From: Przewalskia tangutica
Taxonomy: Eukaryota > Streptophyta > Magnoliopsida > Solanales > Solanaceae
DNA length: 64,000 nucleotides
Assembly (NCBI GenBank): GCA_029844215.1
Contig: CM056731.1
Location: 79,876,992-79,940,991 of the forward strand
Reading direction: 5' to 3'
Position numbers and translations under genes: made by a program. Positions 10,979 through 21,429 of this stretch are shown piece by piece. Numbering within the stretch: position 1 is the stretch's first letter; each line of letters starts with the position of its first letter. The notes beneath the pieces were generated by a model. It was given only the letters and a program-made list of their open reading frames with translations. It was not told the origin of the DNA and made no database searches.

Positions 10979-11492
10979 GATGGACATACTGACACGTTGG
11001 GTAGCCCACGGGTATGCTTCCACTATATCGATTCTTGATGGACATACTGACACGTTGGGAGGCCCACGAGTATGCTTCCATTAGGGGTGTTATTATTGTT
11101 ATTTGATTGGACATACTGACACGTTGGGTAGCCCACGGGTATGCTTCCACTATATCGATCCTTTTGGACATACTGACACGATGGGTGGCCCACGGGTATG
11201 CTTCCATTAGGAGTGTGATCTTGTTGTTTGTTTTTGGACATACTGACACGATGGGTGGCCCACGAGTATGCTTCTACTTTGATTGTTATTTTGTTATTTC
11301 CTTTTGGACATACTGACACGATGGGTGGCCCACGGGTATGCTTCCATTAGGAGTGTTATGTTGTTATTTGCTTTGGACATACTGACACGATGGGTGGCCC
11401 ACGAGTATGCTTCCATTATGATTGTTATCTTGTTATTTCCTTTGACGCGTCGACATGATGGGTGGCCCACGGGTATGCTTCCATTAGGATGG
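10979..11492 (+). repeat. Minisatellite in B 3' LTR, 8 units
   Basis: The same repeat family as 5509-6005, with more uniform units. GACATACTGACACG starts near 10981, 11040, 11108, 11166, 11237, 11306 and 11375; the last, divergent unit is near 11443. Confidence 0.9.
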
Positions 11493-12132
11493 TTCCATGG
11501 CCATGCTTGTACCGAGGTAAGATCTTGGGGCATGCGGCGCTTGGGTTAAATTCGGGTTATATTTGAGTGATGATTTTACGGCGTGAGTCCCTAACGATAT
11601 GTACGCTAGATTATATTGTGAATCGTAGTTTGGTCATCATACATGTCTCTGCTTTATATAGATCGTTATGATTTCACTTACGATTTTTCGGTTTCACATA
11701 CTTGGTACTGTTAGATCGACCTCCTTCGGGCCGCGTTCATGCCGCAGTAAGTACACCGCCGTTGATCCTCGCTCATAGGATCACGATTCAACGTATTGGG
11801 AAGCTCCGTTTCTCCGAGGCTTATCTTTTGGTATGTTTTCCCGAGTTGTAGGTTCTTGTTCATTCGTGGTATGGCGGCCCCGTCCGTCATGGTTCTTGAA
11901 AAATCTTAGAAGTGCATGTAATCTTGTTGCGCGAGTTTGTAAAAGGGATGTAACTGTTCGGATTCATGTTTTTATATATATGCCGAAAGGCAACTTTTCT
12001 CAGATAACTGTTTTACACTTCATATTATTTCATGTCTTGTTTTATGTTCCGCTGATTACTCTGATGTATGTCTACTTGGGTGCCCGGGGTAAGGCACCAG
12101 TCACGGGCCCGGGTTCGGGTCGTGACATCACA

Positions 12133-13209
12133 TCACCCCATCCGGTGCTACTCAAACAGGCTCTTCTCTTCTCGGAGAGCCATATCTCGATATCGTATCA
12201 AAACTGGACCCTCATAATGTCGCCTCTTTACCTCCTCGACGAAGGAAGACTCAGAAACCTCTCGGATCCAAACTTCATTCACCTCGGAAACAAATAATCG
12301 AACCCTCGCTCATTGGTGATGAATCTTACGGACCACGTCCTGTCTATCTGGTTGTCCATCTGACAGACTACCCATAGATCCACGACTAAGAGCATCTGTA
12401 ACCGTCTCGGCTTTCCCCGGGTGGTATAGGATATCAATATCACAATTCTTGAGTAACTCTAACCACCGTTTCTGTCGCAAATTCAGTTGCCTCTGTCTGA
12501 AGTTATACCGAAGGCTCTTGTGGTCTGTACACATATCCACATGAAGTCTATATATACGTCATGCCTCCAAATCTTCAAGGCGTGATTAACTGCCACCCAC
12601 TCTAAATCGTGAGTAGCGTAATTTCTTTCATGCTTCCCTAACCGCCGGGAAACATATGCTCTAACCTTATCGTGTTGCGTCAGCACACAACCTAGCCCAA
12701 CACCCAACGTGTTACAATAACAACCTAACCCTTGAGTCTCTCAGGAGGGGTTAGAACTGTAGTTGTGGTCAACTTATCTTCTAGTACTGGAAGCCTTTCT
12801 CATATCTGTGAAATATTCGGGTATTCTTAATCTCAATTATGGTTCCTGTTTCCCTTTCTCTGTTGCAACTCAACTTGGTCACTAACTTAGATTTGATTCC
12901 TTTGCTTGCCTCATGGCTAAGACTTCCTGTCAATCACAATTTAGGGGGGGGGGGAGATTTCCTTGATCTCGTCAAGTAGTAACCCGATTATCCTCTCCCA
13001 GTTCGTAGAGCCTATAGCCAGGTGTTCAACCTCAATTCATGGTATTACATACCAATGACTTGTCAAGATTTCTTATCGTTCGAGTGTCTACTCGTCTTTC
13101 CTTTATAAGTTATTTCAAGTTGTCCTGGGGTCCCTTACCCCCGCCGTATTTTCTTACTATTTTTCTTGTCAGTACAGATGCTACCACCTTTCCTCGAGGT
13201 GTTCTTACT
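12133..13209 (-). pseudogene. Element A RNase H / RT remnant
   Basis: On the minus strand this continues element A from 3053 across the B insertion. The RNase H part is clear: VGLGCVLTQ and KHERNYATHDLEW near 12590-12700, CTDHKSLRY near 12510-12535, and then YHPGKAETVTDALSRG. The first catalytic Asp segment is decayed (VVIVTR where relatives read VVHCDAS). Further right, weak similarity to the RT-RNase H connection is visible (KLTTTTVLTPPE near 12741-12775). From about 12850 to 13209 the match to RT is faint and partly inferred. The remnant is cut at 13209 by the LTR of G. A G10 run lies near 12945. It is non-functional. Confidence 0.7.
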
Positions 13210-13225
13210 TGTTACACCCCGTAGT
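13210..13225 (+). mobile_element. LTR of element G, first 16 bp
   Basis: TGTTACACCCCGTAGT is an LTR start cut after 16 bp by element F. The LTR resumes at 47700 after the duplicated GTAGT. Further parts are 47700-48552 and 58654-60728. Confidence 0.75.
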
Positions 13226-13373
13226 TGTCACGACCCGAACCCGGGACCGTGACTGGTGCCTTACCCCGGGCACCCTAGTGATACAACATCAGAGAGAATC
13301 AGCGGAAAATAAAAACTTAAACACACAAATAGTTATGGATCAAGATAAAAGAAAATAGGCCAACCAAAACGGT

Positions 13374-13385
13374 TGCCTTTCAGCA
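13374..13385 (-). other. GNRA-tetraloop hairpin (F 3' LTR)
   Basis: Minus-strand TGCTGAAAGGCA: TGCT/GGCA arms (one U-G pair) close a GAAA loop beside a TATATATA tract. Confidence 0.5.
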
Positions 13386-13900
13386 TATATATATATATCG
13401 ACCTTGAGCGATAATCCTTACAACCCCGCTTACAACAAGGCATGCACTCTAAGATTTTTACAACAACTATGACGGACAGGGCCCGCCATACCTCGAATGT
13501 ATAAGAACTTACGGACTGGGGTAACATACCAAAAGATAAGCCTCAGGAACTGAGCTTCCAATACGCTGAAATGTGATCCTATAAGGGGATCGATACCGAT
13601 GTACCTCTACTGCGGCATGAACGCAGCCCCAAGGAGGTCAAGATAACAGGTACCAAGTATGTGAAACTGTAAAATACGTAAATGAAATCATAATAGTCTA
13701 TATAAAGCAGGAGACATGTATGATAACCAAACTACAGTTCACAACATAAAAGCAGTCATGTCAAGTCAGGGACTCACGCCCTCAAAGTCATCCCTCATGC
13801 CCGTGGAACTCCTTCCTCACTGCCGGCAGTCTAGGTACAAACCATGTGATACGTATAACATGTCTCGGCCCATCTCATGGACCCAGTATAGAAACGTGTG

Positions 13901-14195
13901 GAATACATTCCCGGTTCATCTCATGAACCCGGTAGTCGGATGGAATACATTCCCGGTCCATCCCATGGACGCGGTAGTCGAGTGAAATACATTCCCGGTT
14001 CATCCCATGAACGCGGTAGTCGAGTGAAATACATTCCCGGTTCATCCCATGAACGCGGTAGTCGAGTGAAGTACATTCCCGGTTCATCCCATGAACGCGG
14101 TAGTCGAGTGAAGTACATTCCCGGTTCATCCCATGAACGCGGTAGTCGGGTGGAATACATTCCCGGTTCATCCCATGAACCGGTAGTCGAGTAAA
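13901..14195 (-). repeat. 42-bp minisatellite, 7 units (F 3' LTR)
   Basis: Exact 42-bp period, with unit starts at 13901, 13943, 13985, 14027, 14069, 14111 and 14153. Each holds AATACATTCCCGGTTCATCC, then CATGAACGCGGTAGTCGAGT. Because 42 is divisible by three, frames stay open on both strands; these are not genes. The counterpart is at 45231-45507. Confidence 0.95.
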
Positions 14196-14923
14196 ATACA
14201 GTACTTGCACAACAAGGCTATCACACGCAAACATAGGCAAGTTACACACAACTTAAGGTACTTTCATTTTATGCCAAAATCCAGTTCGACTAAAGTATTA
14301 CATACATTAACTCTTTTAAAAAGATACGTTTCTTTCACAAAAGTCACACAATGCTCGTAGTATAAAATAGAGTGACTATCTTTTAAGTAAACCAAAACAC
14401 TTCCCTTGTAAAATCAAGTAACACATTATTTTCCAAACGTTCAAGTTTGCCTAATTTCAAATGCTCAAGTTTCTCGTTTTCGAAAGGTTTCGTAGTTCAT
14501 AGTTTTAATCACTTAAGAATATAATTCTCCTTTAAAACAAATTTGAGAAACATATGCCTTATGTATGAGTAGGTTGTTCTTGTCTATTACGCCTTATAAA
14601 AGCGACCATGATCTAGGAAATGTAATATCATTTTGTCTCATCTTAGCTTCTATGCAGATGGAGGTTTCTACTGGTTTTAATATAATTCATTAGCCAATAC
14701 ATTTTCCTTTATTAGCGCTGCAGTGGTTTGTTCGACCCTTATTCTCATTTCTGAAATCAAGAAACATTATTTGTTAAAACCAAGTACTCATTACTCACGA
14801 ATGAGGTTTCACAACTCTTTAACAAGATACATATCAAGTCAATTAAGTTAAGTCTCTTATCTTTCAAGATCAAGTCTCTTAACTTCTACAATCAATAAAC
14901 CATTCTTTTACCTACATAGAGTC

Positions 14924-14957
14924 GTTATAACTAACTTCCCATAAAGTTATTATAACA
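14924..14957 (-). other. TATGGG-loop hairpin (F 3' LTR)
   Basis: Minus-strand arms GTTATAATAACTT and AAGTTAGTTATAAC around TATGGG. The copy in the 5' LTR is at 46244-46277. Confidence 0.65.
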
Positions 14958-15834
14958 CCCTATGTTTTAAACCGACCAAATTCATTTAGCACATGTACGT
15001 CTACCGTACTACATAGTTTACAAACATATCATGCTAGAAAGGATAGGAAGAGGTTCACATACCTCGCGACGATTATCGACTAATAGCAAAACGCTCCAAG
15101 TACCTCAAACCGTCGGCTACTCCTTAAGCCAAGTAGATCACGCCACACGTAGTACTTCAACCTATAAAGGTCACAATGCGCTTATTAACATCTAGATCTC
15201 AACGTAGAATATTCTACAGAAAATTTGGCAGCACCTCCCCTCCGCAACCGCGTAAATCTCCTCCTCTATCGAGGCCGGCTACCAAGCCAACCAGGGGGGG
15301 GTTTATACGTCTAACCGGACGTGTACAATTCTACTTCACAGTAATGCTACACAAGTCTACTGTAATACAGTCCTATGTAATTACAGTTCAGTTCTCTTTC
15401 TTTAAATTCAGGCTTAAGTCAAAAGACATTGCCGCAAAACTATGTTCAGTTCTATATATAGTATACTTCAACTATATATTCCTACAACATGTAATTTCCA
15501 ATAACAACAGGGGGACAAGATTATTTACCTCGATAAGCCCAAAATTATCCGAGATAAAAGTCGATCCTGAGCAAGGTTTAGCTCGTACTCCGTGCGCTCC
15601 AATTCGCCCCAAGAACCTGTTATTCCCCATATTTCCAGAGTATGTACGTGAGGGCGTACGTACGAAAGTCTAGCCTTAAAGTTTAGGCACAAGACGTTTT
15701 TTTTTTGGCACAACTCACTAAAAGAATCGTTTTTCGACGAAACGTTTTACTAAACTCGCGTAGGGTAAATTCCGGCTATGTCATTTCTAATTTTTGCGGA
15801 TTTTTCTGAGAGACGAAACATTTTAGACAAACGG

Positions 15835-15856
15835 GAGGGTGACACTTGTCACCCTC
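15835..15856. promoter_or_regulatory. U3 inverted repeat (D 5' LTR)
   Basis: GAGGGTGACA/CT/TGTCACCCTC is a perfect 10-bp inverted repeat with a 2-bp centre. The 3' LTR copy is at 23231-23252. Confidence 0.6.
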
Positions 15857-16038
15857 ATTGGACGGGAAAGTGGGCGTCCCCCCTTGGACGATGTACATGG
15901 ATTTGGGGCTTGTTTTGTGGCCTAAAACATGGGTCAATGTTTTGTGGAGTAGGTTAGGGTGCACTTAGGCAAATCTCCACCTTACACTTGCCTTGCACTT
16001 GGCATCATCTTGGCCTTTGGTTGGCCACTTCTTGACCT

Positions 16039-16046
16039 ATAAATAC
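16039..16046 (+). promoter_or_regulatory. TATA box, D 5' LTR
   Basis: TATAAATA followed by CCCCCC, about 180 bp after the inverted repeat. The sister box in the 3' LTR is at 23434-23441. A transcription start about 30 bp downstream is inferred. Confidence 0.7.
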
Positions 16047-16779
16047 CCCCCTTTGGATGAAGAGTTCTTCAGCCACAAAGCAATGGCCAACGCTCACACA
16101 TCCCTCCACTCTCCTTCTCGTTCTCGTCCAAGCAGCCTTCTCCCCTCTTGAGTTGAGCTTAGCCGAGAGCCTCCCCCCCTCCCTTGGTAGACAAGTTGTC
16201 TTCCAAGTGTAGTTACTATAACCAAAATACCCTAGCCCAAATCCCGTAGTATTTAGTAGAAGTTGTGAAGAACTTATAAGGGTTCTTGGAGCTATCGGAG
16301 CGTACAAATTAGGAGCTAAACCTTGCTCAGGATCGACTTTTATCTAGGATATTATTGGGCTTACCGAGGTAAATACACTTATCCTTCTTTTGTAATTAGA
16401 GAATACATACTGGAGAAGTATAGGAATAAGTATAAAGACTTAGAAGGATATTACATAATAGAATTGAAATTATCACAGAGAAGGGTTTAAAAGAAGAATT
16501 ATTAAACTGTACTCACATAGAATTTTTTACAGATTGTATAGCTTACTGCAGGGTAGGAAGTGCTGCCAATTTCCATAGAATAGAGAACCCTCTCGCTTAG
16601 AGCTTTATACAATACAATCTAGGCGTTGATAGGCGTATTTGGTGATATAGGTTGATTCTCTCGCGCGACATATATTCGACTTGGCGGAGGTTTTCGCGAG
16701 AAGGTATGTGATTCTTCCTATACTCTTAAGCATGATATTTTAAGATATATATAGTGCGGTGACGTACATGTGTTAAGCG

Positions 16780-16860
16780 AATAATAATCACGCAATGTCT
16801 TTTGACTTAAGCCCGAATAATAACTACGCAATGTCTTTGGACTTAAGCACGAATAATAAG
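16780..16860 (+). repeat. 37-bp tandem repeat, 2 units (D 5' LTR)
   Basis: Units read AATAATAACTACG...TTGACTTAAGC. The 3' LTR of D has three units (24187-24297), a copy-number difference between LTRs that were identical at insertion. Confidence 0.75.
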
Positions 16861-16930
16861 AATCGATGCATTTCAAAAGAATCTTGAATCATTTTTAACA
16901 GAAGAGAAATATTTGGTTTTAAAACAAAAG

Positions 16931-16978
16931 CTTAAGAGTTATACTAGCTTTATGGGAAGTTAGGTATAACGACTTAAG
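16931..16978 (+). other. TATGGG-loop hairpin (D 5' LTR)
   Basis: The inner stem GTTATACTAGCTT pairs with AAGTTAGGTATAAC, and the outer stem CTTAAG pairs with CTTAAG. The 3' LTR copy is at 24380-24427. Confidence 0.7.
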
Positions 16979-17189
16979 AAAGATAAAAGGAATTTACTTG
17001 TTTGTTTATAAAAGTCTTGTATTGATTTAAGTGTAGTAAGATTGTTTGATAAGTAGACATATTATGATGCTACTGTGTTAGTGTCTTATAATCTTTGTGA
17101 AAGGGGTCATTCTTGCTGTGCTCACGTTGCTAAACGGTAAGTCTGTTGTACTGTTATTATATCACCTACCCCTTGACTTATTATACCGA

Positions 17190-17460
17190 GGGCTTGCCAC
17201 CCTTGATGCGGGTCTATACGGCCTATGCATTCTATGTGACTATGCGGAGCTGCGAGAGTTCCAGGATTGATCATTCCGGGTGTTTTAGCCCGATGCGGGG
17301 GATGCCCTATGCGGTCTGTGTGACTATGCGGTCTATTGAGACTATGCGGTGCGGAGTCCGGGAGAATGCCGGGGTTAGCTAACCCCGATGCGAGGAATAC
17401 CTCATGCGGGTCTGTGTGTGACCTATGCGGACTGCGGGAAGTCCAGGACTAGGCAGGCAT
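17190..17460 (+). repeat. Degenerate GC-rich minisatellite (D 5' LTR)
   Basis: Imperfect tandem copies of GATGCGAGGAATACCTCATG / CGGGTCTATG / TGGCCTATGCGGA. They occupy the LTR position that holds different repeats in B, C and F. The 3' LTR copy is at 24650-24905. Confidence 0.75.
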
Positions 17461-18068
17461 AATGATACTATGGGCGATTGGCCTTGCTTCGATCATTCGC
17501 GGCCTAGAAAAGACCTGTTACCGTTTACCTATTATTGTTTGCTTTGTGATATGGCACTATGTGCAACTGAACTGATTGTATTTGCAAATGGTTTTAAATA
17601 CTTGATTTCATTTAAGTACTTTACAGTTTCACATACTTGGTACCTGTTGTACTGACCTCCTTCGGGGGGCTGCGTTCATGCCGCAGGTAAGGGCAAGCAG
17701 GTGCTAGATCCGCATCCTTAGGATCTTTGCTTTGGTGTCGGGAGCTCCATCTTCTCCGGAGGCTCTACTTTTTGGGTATGATCTCCCTGTATTGTAGATA
17801 GTTTTGTACATTCAGGGTATGGCGGGGCCCTGTCCCGCCATAGTTGTTTACTTCCTGAAGTGCAGTAGTCTATTATGCGGTTGGGATGTAATCGCAAAAC
17901 TTGGGTTATATATATATGCGAAAGGCAAGCTTTTCATCGATAAGCGTGTCTTATTTTACAATTGTTTCATGTCTTGTTTTTATATTCCGCTGATTACTCT
18001 GATGTATGACTACTTGGGTGCCCGGGTAAGGCACCAGTCACGGGCCCCGGAACGGGTCGTGACAAAAG

Positions 18069-18080
18069 TGGTATCAGAGC
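18069..18080 (+). other. Primer binding site of D
   Basis: TGGTATCAGAGC four bases after the LTR end; initiator Met tRNA type. Confidence 0.92.
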
Positions 18081-18272
18081 AGTTAATCCTCGGAAAGTGT
18101 CTACAGACCGTATCCAGTAGAGTCTTGATTATCGGTGTGTTGTGCACCACATCAATAATCAGTAGGCTATAGGATATTTAGGATTGGTTTCTATTCTTCT
18201 CACTCTGAGATCGTGCCTTAGAGCTGTGTTGTAAGTTGAACCCTCTAACGTATTCCTTTCTCATGCTTGATT

Positions 18273-19540
18273 ATGCCTCCATGTAAGGCAACCCGCCCGG
18301 GCGGCAAGGCACGAGCGGAGTCGATCGGACACCGAGAGTTACGAGGGCTCGAGCCCGCCTATACCCGAGGCAGCGAGTTCCATGACGCCGCCGCCCCAGA
18401 GACCACGATGCACTCCCGTCCCACACCGGGCGGAGGAGTTAGGGTACAAGGAGATGGCCCACTATTGGCTAGGATTGTGGCGAGACGAGGACAGCCGATG
18501 CGCAGTTCCAGCCCAGTCATACAGTGGTTCACCCGAGGCGAGATAGTTTGAGGCTACGAGATTTCTGAGTTGTAGCCCGCGAGTTTTACTGGTCGAGGCC
18601 GGAGGATGATCCGCAGGAGTTCATCCGCTACTCTGAGAGGATTATGAGGGTGATCGAGCGTCGGAGACCGAGTCTGTGACGCGGTTCGCATCGGCTGCGT
18701 GATACCGCAGTCGATTGGTTTGATTCGTGGGAGCTTTCCCGAGGAGAGCATGCACCTCCAGCAGTATGGGATGAGTTTTCGGAGGCTTTTCTCACGCACT
18801 TCTTGCCTCCGCAGATGAGGAGGGCACGGGCCGACAGGTTTTTGTTGCTGAGGCAGAGAGGGCGCACGGTTAGGGAGTACAATGTCGAGTTCGATTCTTT
18901 GGCTCGATATGTCCCTGCGCTGGTAGCAGATATGGAGGACCGTGTACACCGCTACGTCACCGGGCTAGATGATTATATGGCCGAGTCTTGTGCGGGTGTG
19001 TCTCTTCAGCCAGGCATGGACATTACCCGTATGCAGGCTCATGCACTAGGATGCGAGGAGCGCAGAGACCGACGGGTAGACCGATATCAGCAGCAGAAGA
19101 AGGCCAAGACGGCCGGTTCTTTTGGTAGCCCTCAGGGTGGACGGCATCAGCAGAAGTCTAGGTTTGCACCACAGCCAGCTCAGAGCACTCCTACATCATT
19201 TTCGGTACAGCCAGAGCATTCGGGGCGGTCGGCCCGGGACTTCGGACTTCCAGGGTAGCAAGGGTGCTAACCGATCGAGGTCTGCTCAGTGTGTCCGTTG
19301 TGGTAGATTCCATTCAGGGAGCTGTAGTACTACTCCGGGAGCTTGCTATACTTGTGGCCAGCAGGGTCATTATGCGAGAGTTTGTCCGACCAGGGCGTCT
19401 GGTGGTAGGGCTCACCATCTGGTTGTCGGTTCATCATCTCCTACAGTTACTCGCCCCGGAGGGCAGGGTACTCATGGACCAGCAGGTCGCGGCAGAGGTC
19501 GTGGCGCGGGTCCCAGTTCTAGCGGTCCTCAGAACCGCAT
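18273..19540 (+). pseudogene. gag: gag of element D (frameshifted)
   Basis: The start ATG at 18273 opens MPPCKATRPGGKA, in the same place as the other gag starts. The first 500 bp carry several frameshifts relative to B. A long intact stretch follows (18803-19258) with FLPPQMRRARADRFLLLRQR at its beginning (near 18808-18867) and DRVHRYVTGLDDYMAESC. One further shift leads into the nucleocapsid, where CYTCGQQGHYARVC at 19344-19385 forms a C-x2-C-x4-H-x4-C knuckle, preceded by a CVRCGRFHSGSC half-motif. The product would package element RNA. Many of the early shifts lie at CTG/CAG-type sites and may be consensus errors. Confidence 0.88.
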
Positions 19541-19589
19541 TTATGCCTTGTCCAGCCGGCAGGATCAGGAGGCCTCACCTGATGTCGTC

Positions 19590-21420
19590 ACAGGTACTTT
19601 ATCAGTTTCTGGTTTTGATGTGTATGCCTTGATAGATCCGGGTTCTACTCTGTCCTATATATCTCCCCTTATTGCTAGTAGGATAGGGATAGAGCCTGAG
19701 TCCATAGACCCTTTCGAGGTAGCTACGCGATGAGTGATTGATGGTAGCTCGGCGGGTATATAGGGCTTGTCCAGTAACCATTTGCAGTCGTCAGACCCTA
19801 GCCGACTTGATAGAGTTGGACATGACTGATTTCGATGTGATCATGGGTATGGATTGACTAGCTTCTTGCTACGACAATGTAGACTGCCGGGAGAGAGTAG
19901 TACGGTTCCAGTTTCCTGAGGAGCCGGTTGTTGTGTGGGAGGAACATCAGACGCCGAGGGTAAGTTTATTTCTTACCTCAAGGCTAGGAAGATGGTGCAG
20001 ACGGGGGATATCTTCCATCTCGTTCGGTGTATGATCTCGAGGCTGCAGCAGTGCGATTTTTAGTCGTTCCGAGTCAGAGAGTTCCCAGACGTGTTTCCAG
20101 ACGACCTCCCGGGTATCCCTCCTGAGAGGGAGATAGAGTTTTGTATTGATGTGCTGCCAGACACTCGGCCTATTTCCATTCCGCCATACAGAATGGCACC
20201 TGCCGAGTTGAGAGAGTTGAAGGACCAGCTGAGAGATTTGCTGGAGAAGGGCTTCATCAGACCTAGTGTTTCTCCCTGGGGAGCGCCGGTATTGTTCGTG
20301 AAGAAGGACGGGACGCTGCGCATGTGTGTTGATTACAGGCAGCTGAACAAGGTGACCATTAAGAACAGATACCCCCTTCCCAGGATTGATGATTTGTTCG
20401 ACCAGTTGCAGGGCGCGAGATGTTTCTCCAAGATTGATCTGCGATCGGGCTATCATCAGGTACGAGTCAGAGAGGCGGATGTCCCTAGGACTGCATTCCG
20501 GACCCGGTACGGGCATTATGAGTTCAGGGTTATGTCTTTCGGGTTGACCAATGCTCCGGCGGTATTCATGGATTTGATGAACCGAGTGTTCAAACCATTT
20601 TTGGACACGTTTGTGATAGTGTTCATTGATGATATCTTGGTTTATTCTCGCTCAGAGCAGGAGCACGCGGAGCATTTGGCGATCTTGTGATTCTCGGGAC
20701 CAGCGATTATACGCCAAGTTTTCCAAATGTGAGTTTTGGTTAGCCGTGGCTTTTCTTGGGCATATTGTCGGGCCGATGGTATTCGGTGGATACGGCCAAG
20801 ATCGAGGCGATCAGACTTGGCCTGACCTACTACTCCGGCGAGTTCGCGATTTCGGGCCTTGCAGTTATTATCGGTTCGTAGAGAAGTTTGCTTCTATCTA
20901 CGCCCGTTGACTAGGTGACTCGAAGGCGCTAAGTTTGATGGTGATGCTTGTGGCGGGGTTTCCGATTCTTTGAAGGAGATCTCGACGACCGCCCGTTTAC
21001 TCTTCCAGAGGGTCCAGACGGTTATGTCGTGCATTGTGATGCGTCAAGAATCGGGTTGGGATGTGTGTTGATGCAGCAGGGCAAGGTTATAGCGTATGCA
21101 TCCCGACAGCTTAAGAAACACGAGAGGAACTACCCCACCCATGATTTGGAGTTGGCAGCGGTGATTCACGCCTTGAAGATCTGGAGGCACTATTTGTATG
21201 GGGTTCATGTGGATGTTTATACAGACCACAAGAGCCTCAGTATATCTTCACCAGAGGAGCCGAACTTACACGAGACGGTGGTTAGAGTTGCTTAAGGATT
21301 ACGATGTTGATATCTGTACCACCCGGGAAGGCCAATGTTGTGGCAAATGCTCTAGTCGTAGGTCGATGTGGAGCCTATCGGATGTGCAGAGAGAGGAGGC
21401 ATGGTTCGTGATTTGCATCG
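19590..21420 (+). pseudogene. pol: Protease, reverse transcriptase and RNase H of D
   Basis: The aspartic protease site is ALIDPGSTLSYIS with the active Asp codon at 19635; DPGS in place of DSG is usual for this clade. After a stop at 19731-19733 and decayed linker (MDFDVIMGMDW-like, near 19830), RT is open from 20091 to 20690. It has LRMCVDYRQLNKVTIKNRYP, FSKIDLRSGYHQ, MSFGLTNAP and the catalytic FIDD at 20622-20633. A shift after 20690 breaks the thumb. RNase H (20948-21295) keeps its Asp (VVHCDAS), Glu (HDLELAAV) and Asp (YTDHKSL). The RT block is the best-preserved part of D. Confidence 0.92.
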
Positions 21421-21429
21421 ATTAGCGAG

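Larger units (their letters stand above)
3059..12127 (+). mobile_element. Element B, gag-only LTR retrotransposon
   Basis: A structurally complete element of about 9.07 kb. It has two long LTRs (3059-6652 and 8554-12127), a primer site, a gag region and a polypurine tract, but no protease, RT, RNase H or integrase in only 1.9 kb of internal sequence. The target duplication TCACA is perfect (3054-3058 and 12128-12132). The flanks are the two halves of element A integrase, so B inserted into A. This layout matches what is known as a terminal-repeat retrotransposon with gag, a non-autonomous type needing pol from a relative. Gag carries stops and a frameshift. Confidence 0.92.
8554..12127 (+). 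repeat. 3' LTR of B
   Basis: This LTR is 3.57 kb, starts TGTTACACCCCG and ends GTCGTGACA. It is closely similar to the 5' LTR along its length. Visible differences are concentrated in the GC-rich U3 stretch (8822-8945) and in small indels in the terminal 500 bp. Sub-features: inverted repeat 9004-9027, hairpins 10164-10207 and 10648-10691, minisatellite 10979-11492, and GNRA stem-loop 11981-11992. Confidence 0.92.
13226..15617 (-). repeat. 3' LTR of F, left part
   Basis: The minus-strand LTR end (TGTCACGACCCGAACCCGGG) through to the D insertion site. It contains a GNRA hairpin TGCTGAAAGGCA (13374-13385), a 42-bp minisatellite (13901-14195), a TATGGG-loop hairpin (14924-14957) and a TACACGTC stem-loop (15303-15326). 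No gene is seen. Confidence 0.9.
15618..18064 (+). repeat. 5' LTR of D
   Basis: This LTR is 2.45 kb, TGTTATTCCCCAT...GTCGTGACA. It holds a U3 inverted repeat (15835-15856), TATA box (16039-16046), donor-like site CGAGGTAAAT (near 16366), 37-bp repeats (16780-16860), TATGGG-loop hairpin (16931-16978), a degenerate GC-rich minisatellite (17190-17460) and terminal stem-loops (17671-18035). It is similar to the 3' LTR apart from many small indels. Confidence 0.92.

Noticed and set aside
12845..13209. Possible unrelated repeat or host sequence left of G
   Set aside because: Faint residual similarity to the RT-RNase H connection in the same strand and order as element A makes a decayed continuation of A more likely, though not certain.
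13875..14249. Repeated-peptide frames on both strands
   Set aside because: The 42-bp unit is divisible by three, which keeps any stop-free frame open; the array lies in an LTR.
19947..20516. 189-codon minus-strand frame opposite RT
   Set aside because: It is the shadow of the well-conserved RT frame of D on the plus strand.
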